Shown: piece by piece, positions 23,778-28,924 of the stretch
How the letters are laid out: each line of letters opens with the position of its first letter
Position numbering within the stretch: the first letter of the stretch is position 1
Assembly: GCA_903888815.1 (NCBI GenBank)
Contig: CAISVC010000585.1
Location: forward strand, 1-28,924
DNA length: 28,924 nt
Direction of reading: 5' to 3'
From: an uncultured Fibrobacterota bacterium
GTDB lineage: Bacteria > Fibrobacterota > Chitinivibrionia > Chitinivibrionales > Chitinispirillaceae
Program-made: the position numbers and the translations under genes
The notes under the pieces: generated by a model
Seen by the model: only the letters and a program-made list of their open reading frames with translations
Databases searched by the model: none
What the model was told of the DNA's origin: nothing

Positions 23778-24995
23778 ATGCTACTGAAGGAATTCGACAG
23801 AACTTTGATCATCGCTGCGCTGCTGTATTCTGCGCCCTACGCGCAGTCGATTCTTTCGGTGCAGTGTCCCGGAGGCCAGCCGGTGGCCCACTCCGCCGGA
23901 CCGTCCCTCGCTATTGGCGGCGCCGGTACCGGGGTTCAGAACGACCTTTTCGGCATGGCCGACAATGTCGCGAACCTCGGCGGCATGAACCGTGCCGTGT
24001 TTTCGGCGGTGGCGTCCTTCGATTTCCTTTCCATCAATCAGGGCAGAAAAAGCTCCCTGCTCTTTGCGCTTTCACCGCGGATTTTTTCGTTTGCCTTTCC
24101 GATAAATCCGGTTGGATCATTCGGCTTTTCATTTGATAAACGCAATACCATGAATTACAGGTTTGTCAGGGACAGCATGCGTACATTGAGCAACGGTATC
24201 AGTGTTGCTGAAAGTCTGGGAGTTGCGGTAGTGGGAGGGATGAGTTCCTGGCAGGCAGGATGGGGCCGCACCGTCGGCAGCGTTGCACTCGTCGGCATAA
24301 GTTACGAACGGATCTATCTATCAAGCGATGAAATCACCCAGTACAGCGCGACCATCGACAACCAAGGTCAGCCGCGGCCCGATTCAATAAGCTGCATTTT
24401 CCGGGGCAATGCCGTGCGGGGGGGCATCCTGGTGCCGCTGCACAAACTCACGTTCGGCATGGCCGGTGAGTACGTTTTTAAAGGCAAAGCTTCGCGGATC
24501 CTGGGCAGTATCGATACCGCCGGAGGCCGTCCCGGACCTCAGGAGTTCTCCCTTTATCTGCCGCCGTCCCTGTCGCTCGGCATATCGTATGCGTTTTCTC
24601 CGGAATGGATGGCAGCTGCGAGCGGCAGTATCACCCTGTGGCAGGATTATTACTCGCAGGAAAAACTTGGCGGAAACGTCGACAATGCGCTGTCGTTTGC
24701 GGGCGGGGCGCAGTTTATTCCTGCACCGCACCTCCTGGTGCCTCGCTACTGGGAAATCATGCAGTATCGTGCAGGCTTCAGATACAGTCAATTGCCCATT
24801 GTCACTGCCTCCGAATTCGCTTTCGGCCTGAGCGTCGGCCTGCCCCTGCTCAGAGGCGGCGGTCTCGTCGATCTCATTGCCGAATACGGAAAAAGGTCAG
24901 ACAGCCGATTGGGGTATTCAGATAATTTTCTGCAATTATTCGTCGGCATTAACGGCGGCCGCAAATGGTCGCAGAATACCGGCATCAGATACTAA
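23778..24995 (+). CDS. outer-membrane beta-barrel protein, PorV/FadL-like
   Basis: A 405-residue protein with a signal peptide (RTLIIAALLYSAPYAQ, cleavage about residue 23). The N-terminal part (SLAIGGAGTGVQNDLFGMAD, then NVANLGGMNRAVFS) resembles the GG-rich, alternating-Asn start of FadL/PorV-type barrels. The rest alternates amphipathic strands with Gly/Ser turns (FSFAFPINPVGSFGFSFDKR, FGLSVGLPLLRGGGLVDLIAEYG) and ends close to the C-terminus in a strand, FLQLFVGINGG. In Bacteroidota/Fibrobacterota relatives such proteins carry surface or secretion-linked roles. The partner is probably the lipoprotein upstream. Start ATG 23778 is chosen for its signal peptide; an upstream start at 23700 overlaps the lipoprotein gene. 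The exact family is uncertain. Confidence 0.78.
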   Translation: MLLKEFDRTLIIAALLYSAPYAQSILSVQCPGGQPVAHSAGPSLAIGGAGTGVQNDLFGMADNVANLGGMNRAVFSAVASFDFLSINQGRKSSLLFALSPRIFSFAFPINPVGSFGFSFDKRNTMNYRFVRDSMRTLSNGISVAESLGVAVVGGMSSWQAGWGRTVGSVALVGISYERIYLSSDEITQYSATIDNQGQPRPDSISCIFRGNAVRGGILVPLHKLTFGMAGEYVFKGKASRILGSIDTAGGRPGPQEFSLYLPPSLSLGISYAFSPEWMAAASGSITLWQDYYSQEKLGGNVDNALSFAGGAQFIPAPHLLVPRYWEIMQYRAGFRYSQLPIVTASEFAFGLSVGLPLLRGGGLVDLIAEYGKRSDSRLGYSDNFLQLFVGINGGRKWSQNTGIRY

Positions 24996-25012
24996 ATGCG
25001 TTTGAAAAACAA

Positions 25013-25720
25013 ATGGCAACAAAAAAAAGGCGAGTCTTCTCAGCTGCTTCACGCCGGACAGACAGCCACCCGCATCCGGTAAAAAGCGTATCCCCGCCGC
25101 TCCGACCCGATACCGGCAAGCTTTCGGCGGCTGCAAAGCCCCTTCTTCACCATGAACCGCCGCCTGTACCGCGCCGGCCTGTCCGGCATGAGCTGCCCGC
25201 CATGTACAATGAAACGTACCTCCGTGTCCTTCCACGGGATCCTTATAGCCTTTTTACGTACTGGGAAATACCCGGTGATACTGTCAGCAAAACAGTGCCG
25301 GAGAATACGGAAGCCTCATCACCGGCGCTCCTGCGGCTCTATGAGGTTGCAGCAAGGGGCGGCCGTAAACCTCGTGAAAAGCCGGTCAGTGATATCCCTG
25401 TCGGGAAACAGATATTCAGCCAGTATATCCGCGTGCCGGAACCTGGTCACCGTTATAGGCTCGAATACGGGACTGCATCGTCGGGCCGGTTTGTAGCGTT
25501 GTGTTCTTCCAATGAGGTTGCCGTACCCGCGGCGCAGGTACAGAAGCCTTCGGGCAAAAAGAGAGCACAGGCAGATACGAAAAAGCTGATCGATTTTTCC
25601 GCGCGATCGCTTGCGATTGCCGCTCCGCCGTCCGATTTTACCGCGGACATGCTGGAAACACCGGTCCCTGGTGCGGGGCAATTAATGACAGGCTATCCGG
25701 GTTTAACCTACGGTACATGA
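25013..25720 (+). CDS. DUF4912 domain protein
   Basis: A 235-residue protein. The first 60 residues are basic, Pro-rich and probably disordered. Residues about 65-190 form a DUF4912 domain with YLRVLPRDPYSLFTYWEIPG, the Tyr/Trp-rich strand typical of this family, and SQYIRVPEPGHRYRLEYG followed by SGRFVALCSSNEV. DUF4912 genes are repeatedly found beside GH57 glycogen-branching enzymes, as here, so it may bind alpha-glucan or the enzyme; its biochemical role is not established. I prefer ATG 25013 (MATKKRRV). There is no signal peptide and no strong ribosome site, and ATG 24965 is an alternative that overlaps the preceding gene. Confidence 0.82.
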   Translation: MATKKRRVFSAASRRTDSHPHPVKSVSPPLRPDTGKLSAAAKPLLHHEPPPVPRRPVRHELPAMYNETYLRVLPRDPYSLFTYWEIPGDTVSKTVPENTEASSPALLRLYEVAARGGRKPREKPVSDIPVGKQIFSQYIRVPEPGHRYRLEYGTASSGRFVALCSSNEVAVPAAQVQKPSGKKRAQADTKKLIDFSARSLAIAAPPSDFTADMLETPVPGAGQLMTGYPGLTYGT

Positions 25721-25772
25721 AAGACACTCCTTCACCGCTCGACAACAGCTCCTTGCTGACATTGTGCGCCCT

Positions 25773-27407
25773 ATGAATGATACATCATTTCCGACTCGGT
25801 CATCGCTTCAATCCGGGGATACCCCAAAGGGCTATCTCTGCCTGGTTCTGCACGCCCATCTTCCTTTCGTGCGTCACCCGGAGAACGATTACATGCTCGA
25901 AGAGAACTGGTTTTACGAAGCACTGACCGAAACCTATCTGCCGCTCCTCGCGCACTTCACGACGCTTCTTGACGACCGCGTACCTTTCCGGCTTACCCTG
26001 TCGCTGTCGCCGACACTCTGTTCGATGTTCAGCGATGTCCTTCTCCAGGAGCGGTACCTGTGGCATCTCGGTAAACTCATCCGGCTCGCTGAAAAAGAGA
26101 TCGACCGTACGGCCCGGCATCCGGAATTCTCAAAGACCGCGAAAATGTACTATGATCGGTTTTCCGAGTGCCGCAGGCTCTATGAAGAAGTGTACGCCCG
26201 GGACCTTGTGGCGGCGTTCAGAGGATTCCAGGACAGGGGCGTACTCGAGATCATAACCTGCAGCGCAACCCATGCGTTCCTGCCGAATATGCAGTCGAGC
26301 GAGCGGGCGGTCCGCGCCCAGATCAGCGTTTCTGCGGACGCCTACCGCCGCTTTTTCGGATGCGATCCCAAAGGTTTCTGGCTGCCGGAATGCGGGTATT
26401 ATCCTGGCCTGGAAACGATACTTGATAAAGAGGACTTCCGGTATTTTTTCGTCGACACCCACGGTCTGCTGTTCGCCGATCCGCGGCCCGACTACGGCGT
26501 GTTTGCTCCTGTCATATGCAAAGAAGCACCCGTCGCGGCATTCGGCCGGGATGCCGAATCATCCCGTTCGGTATGGAGCGCCGACGAAGGATACCCTGGG
26601 CATCCCTCGTACCGCGAATTCTACCGCGACATCGGATTCGACCTTGATATCGATTATCTCCGCCCGCACATCGACCCCTTGGGTATTCGCATCCAGACCG
26701 GCATCAAGTATTACAGGGTCACGGACCGAAAGAGCCCTGACAAGAAACCTTACGAACGCCTTGAGGCGCTCCGCATCGCCGATGAACATGCCGGTGATTT
26801 CTTGTCAAACCGGGGACAGCAGATCCGCCGCCTGGCGCCGCTCATGGACCGGCCGCCCCTCATTGTGGCGCCCTATGATGCCGAACTTTTCGGCCACTGG
26901 TGGTACGAAGGACCGGAATGGCTCAACTTTCTTATCCGCAAAATAGCATTCGAGCAGGACACGCTTTCGCTTGTCACCGCATCCGATTATCTTGAACGTC
27001 ACCCGGAGAACCAGCGGAGCGAACCGTCGTTTTCAAGCTGGGGCGAAGGCGGATTCTCGAAAATGTGGCTCCATGAGAGCAACGACTGGATTTACCGCCA
27101 TCTTTCCCGCATGGAGGAGCTCATGACCGAGTCCGCGCGCCGCTATCCGGAAGCCGAAGGCCTTGCGAGGCGAGCCCTCAATCAGATGGCGCGGGAGCTC
27201 ATGCTCGCCGAGTCGAGCGACTGGGCGTTTATCATGAAAAGCGGCACTATGGTGAATTATGCGGTCCGCCGCACCAGGGAACATATCGCCAATTTCCTCC
27301 GGCTCCATGAGGATATGAATAAAAATACCCTCGAAGAGGACCTCGTGGCCTATCTCGAATCATGCAATAATATCTTTCCGGAAATTGACTACAGGGTATA
27401 CGCGTAA
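25773..27407 (+). CDS. GH57 family 1,4-alpha-glucan branching enzyme (DUF1957 type)
   Basis: Makes alpha-1,6 branches in glycogen-like glucan in the cytoplasm. The 544-residue protein opens with GYLCLVLHAHLPFVRHPE (GH57 motif 1) and has the nucleophile E206 in KGFWLPECGYYPG and the acid/base D369 in IVAPYDAELFGHWWYEGP (motif 4), matching the known GH57 branching enzymes. Between them are CSATHAFLP and the ExxG-like YFFVDTHGLLFADPRP. The C-terminal DUF1957 region (about 410-530) contains FSSWGEGGFSKMWLHESND, SRRYPEAEGLARRALNQM-type helices and ESSDWAFIMKSGTM. Start ATG 25773 has no clear ribosome site; GTG 25764 is an alternative. It lies 52 bp after the DUF4912 gene. Confidence 0.95.
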   Translation: MNDTSFPTRSSLQSGDTPKGYLCLVLHAHLPFVRHPENDYMLEENWFYEALTETYLPLLAHFTTLLDDRVPFRLTLSLSPTLCSMFSDVLLQERYLWHLGKLIRLAEKEIDRTARHPEFSKTAKMYYDRFSECRRLYEEVYARDLVAAFRGFQDRGVLEIITCSATHAFLPNMQSSERAVRAQISVSADAYRRFFGCDPKGFWLPECGYYPGLETILDKEDFRYFFVDTHGLLFADPRPDYGVFAPVICKEAPVAAFGRDAESSRSVWSADEGYPGHPSYREFYRDIGFDLDIDYLRPHIDPLGIRIQTGIKYYRVTDRKSPDKKPYERLEALRIADEHAGDFLSNRGQQIRRLAPLMDRPPLIVAPYDAELFGHWWYEGPEWLNFLIRKIAFEQDTLSLVTASDYLERHPENQRSEPSFSSWGEGGFSKMWLHESNDWIYRHLSRMEELMTESARRYPEAEGLARRALNQMARELMLAESSDWAFIMKSGTMVNYAVRRTREHIANFLRLHEDMNKNTLEEDLVAYLESCNNIFPEIDYRVYA

Positions 27408-27433
27408 ACTGTTGAGGCCGGAACTGAAAGGTG

Positions 27434-28924
27434 TTACCAGCGATATTCGGCCTCCACCTTTACCGTTGTCCCGCCGCGGACGCTCCGCGAGACAGGCGGG
27501 CCGGCGGAAGCGCCCCCCTGCCCTCCCCCTCTTTTAAGGCTTATGGGAATAAGCTGCCGCAAAGCCACCGTGCATGAAAAACAGCGCAGCAGGACTGTAT
27601 ACCGGACCTCAGGAACAAGCAGGAGCAGTTCATCGTCAAGCAACGTCAGGGTCTGCGGATTAATAAGCCGTGGAATCAGATAGGTAAAATCATATTGCCG
27701 TGTATTGACGAACCCGGACGATTTTACGTATGACATATTGATCGTTGCACCTGCACTGTCCCTGCGAAAAACGCTGAAGTTCCGCTCAAGATAAAAACCT
27801 GCGGCATGATACCGCGCGATAACCGTATCGAGACGGTATTTTACAGGGTCAAAAATGGTGAATTCGGAAAAAAGGTATGGGTCAAACCGCCCGAACTTTC
27901 TGCTCCAGCCATTCAGGTATTCACCGAACAGGCCGGCCCGCAATTTCCATGGTCCCCCGGCCGACACCCGGCCATTGACGAATAATACATAATTGCTGTC
28001 AAGCCAGCAGTAAGCGTTCGTATCGCTGTAATCGTACCCGCGGATTTTCAAATGGTATGACAATACATTGATTTCCGCCGCAGGCATGAACCGGACATCG
28101 CCGAGCAAAATGCGGAAACCGCACCGGCCCCCTTGTCCCGCAAGCTTCGCCGGAATAAGGTTCTCTCCCGAAAGCGCGGTATCGCTTGACATGTTCGTAA
28201 AACCGTAATTTAAGGAACAATGGTTCCTGCCGTATGAAACTTCGGCCTTTGCCCCTGCCTCCTGACCGGCGGCGGCAAGAGGGACTTCCACGAACGCGCG
28301 GTTCGACTGCTTTTCAACTCTTGCCGATGCGGTAAAAAGTGGGCTCCTGGTTTCGTAACACGTCAGGGAGATATTCTGAATGAACACGGTGCCGGACAGA
28401 AAATGAGCAATATGCGGATCTTCAAGAAAAGCCCGGGCATTGCCGATGAGCGTTGAAGTGCCGGAACGGCGGTAGTCGAAGGGAAGCCCGAAATCATAGC
28501 CAAACCCGATAGCAATCCGGCCGCGCCGGTTTCCAGTCCAGCCTGCAAGCGACATGCTGTTAAAGAGCGCCCTGCCGTCAACAGTATATTCCTTTTCACG
28601 GCCGAGCCAGCGTGCCTCGATCATACCGGTACGCGCCCACGCCATAACACCCCAGTTGTTCCGTTCGAATGCAATGCCGGCCTTCCCTTGCGGGGAGAAC
28701 AGTTCGGTTTTATCCAACACCGCCTTGGAGCCGCTCTTCTCGGCGACGACGCTGCGATAAAGATCGTGGTAGGCGCCTGCAATGAATATTTTCGTGGATG
28801 ATGCCGCAGTATCCGGCGGCGTCGCACAGCGGGCGGCAAGCGGATCCGGCGAGTCCCACAGCAGTTCATTAAGTATTTCGGAGGGCGGCTGGCCGGCATG
28901 GCCCGTCAGGTGGACGACCAGCAG
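27434..28924 (-). CDS. outer-membrane beta-barrel-like protein (5' end cut by window edge)
   Basis: The frame is open from the right edge to the stop at 27434 (496 residues seen). The first visible residues (LLVVHLTGHAGQPPSE) look like the end of a signal peptide, so only the first few codons are missing. The mature protein is beta-rich with alternating hydrophobic/polar stretches (VFIQNISLTCYETRSPLFTA, AEVSYGRNHCSLNYGFTNM, AGFYLERNFSVF, VRYTVLLRCFSCTV) and ends in VEAEYRW, an aromatic terminal residue as needed for barrel insertion. I do not recognise a family. A Gly/Ala-rich loop near the end (RGGGQGGASAGPPVSR) is odd. The gene is convergent with the GH57 gene, only 26 bp apart, with no terminator visible between them. 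Confidence 0.72.
   Translation of the reverse strand: MLVVHLTGHAGQPPSEILNELLWDSPDPLAARCATPPDTAASSTKIFIAGAYHDLYRSVVAEKSGSKAVLDKTELFSPQGKAGIAFERNNWGVMAWARTGMIEARWLGREKEYTVDGRALFNSMSLAGWTGNRRGRIAIGFGYDFGLPFDYRRSGTSTLIGNARAFLEDPHIAHFLSGTVFIQNISLTCYETRSPLFTASARVEKQSNRAFVEVPLAAAGQEAGAKAEVSYGRNHCSLNYGFTNMSSDTALSGENLIPAKLAGQGGRCGFRILLGDVRFMPAAEINVLSYHLKIRGYDYSDTNAYCWLDSNYVLFVNGRVSAGGPWKLRAGLFGEYLNGWSRKFGRFDPYLFSEFTIFDPVKYRLDTVIARYHAAGFYLERNFSVFRRDSAGATINMSYVKSSGFVNTRQYDFTYLIPRLINPQTLTLLDDELLLLVPEVRYTVLLRCFSCTVALRQLIPISLKRGGGQGGASAGPPVSRSVRGGTTVKVEAEYRW

Noticed and set aside
28621..28899. 92-codon minus-strand frame at the right edge
   Set aside because: It overlaps the continuous frame of the barrel-like protein, which reads open to the window edge and begins with a signal-peptide-like stretch.

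Overview
The window comes from a Gram-negative bacterium of moderate GC content. It encodes a Kdo transferase (LPS core synthesis), two lipoproteins and two outer-membrane barrel-like proteins. The mix of a DUF4954 protein, a secreted leucine-rich-repeat protein, split glycine decarboxylase subunits and a DUF4912/GH57 pair recalls Fibrobacterota/Chitinispirillum-like, spirochaete or Bacteroidota-related genomes. I lean to the Fibrobacterota side, but this is inference from gene content. I see no tRNA, rRNA, CRISPR array, insertion sequence or phage gene.

Region 1 (1-6231, minus strand) is one tight operon in the order pta, ackA, acp, gntR, DUF4954, nagB. It joins acetate activation to amino-sugar catabolism and places a carrier protein and a left-handed beta-helix protein in the same unit. 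A near-consensus sigma70 promoter (TTGACA, 17 bp, TATATT) lies upstream of pta. An inverted repeat (CTTGT-ATAC-ACAAG) fills most of its spacer and is a good candidate operator for the GntR/UTRA regulator encoded in the operon.

Region 2 (6485-12555, plus strand) holds a secreted leucine-rich-repeat protein and then the glycine cleavage system: gcvT, a 491-bp non-coding gap rich in potential RNA structure, and gcvH-gcvPA-gcvPB. The gap, sitting inside a gcv locus, is the best candidate for an undescribed regulatory RNA.

Region 3 (12556-13643, plus strand) is three small units: a secreted SH3-like protein with its own promoter and terminator, a 34-residue signal-peptide-bearing microprotein, and ribosomal protein L28 with its own promoter and terminator.

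Region 4 (13643-22222, minus strand) is a long, compact run: kdtA, holA, truA and a DegP-type protease, each overlapping the next by 1-4 nt, then a DUF4321 membrane protein, a methyltransferase, gatA, an NlpC/P60 lipoprotein and pheA. It mixes envelope, replication, tRNA and amino-acid genes, as housekeeping clusters often do.

Region 5 (22416-27407, plus strand) starts at a good sigma70 promoter and encodes an unrecognised lipoprotein, a PorV/FadL-like outer-membrane protein, a DUF4912 protein and a GH57 alpha-glucan branching enzyme. A convergent minus-strand gene for an outer-membrane barrel-like protein runs off the right edge.
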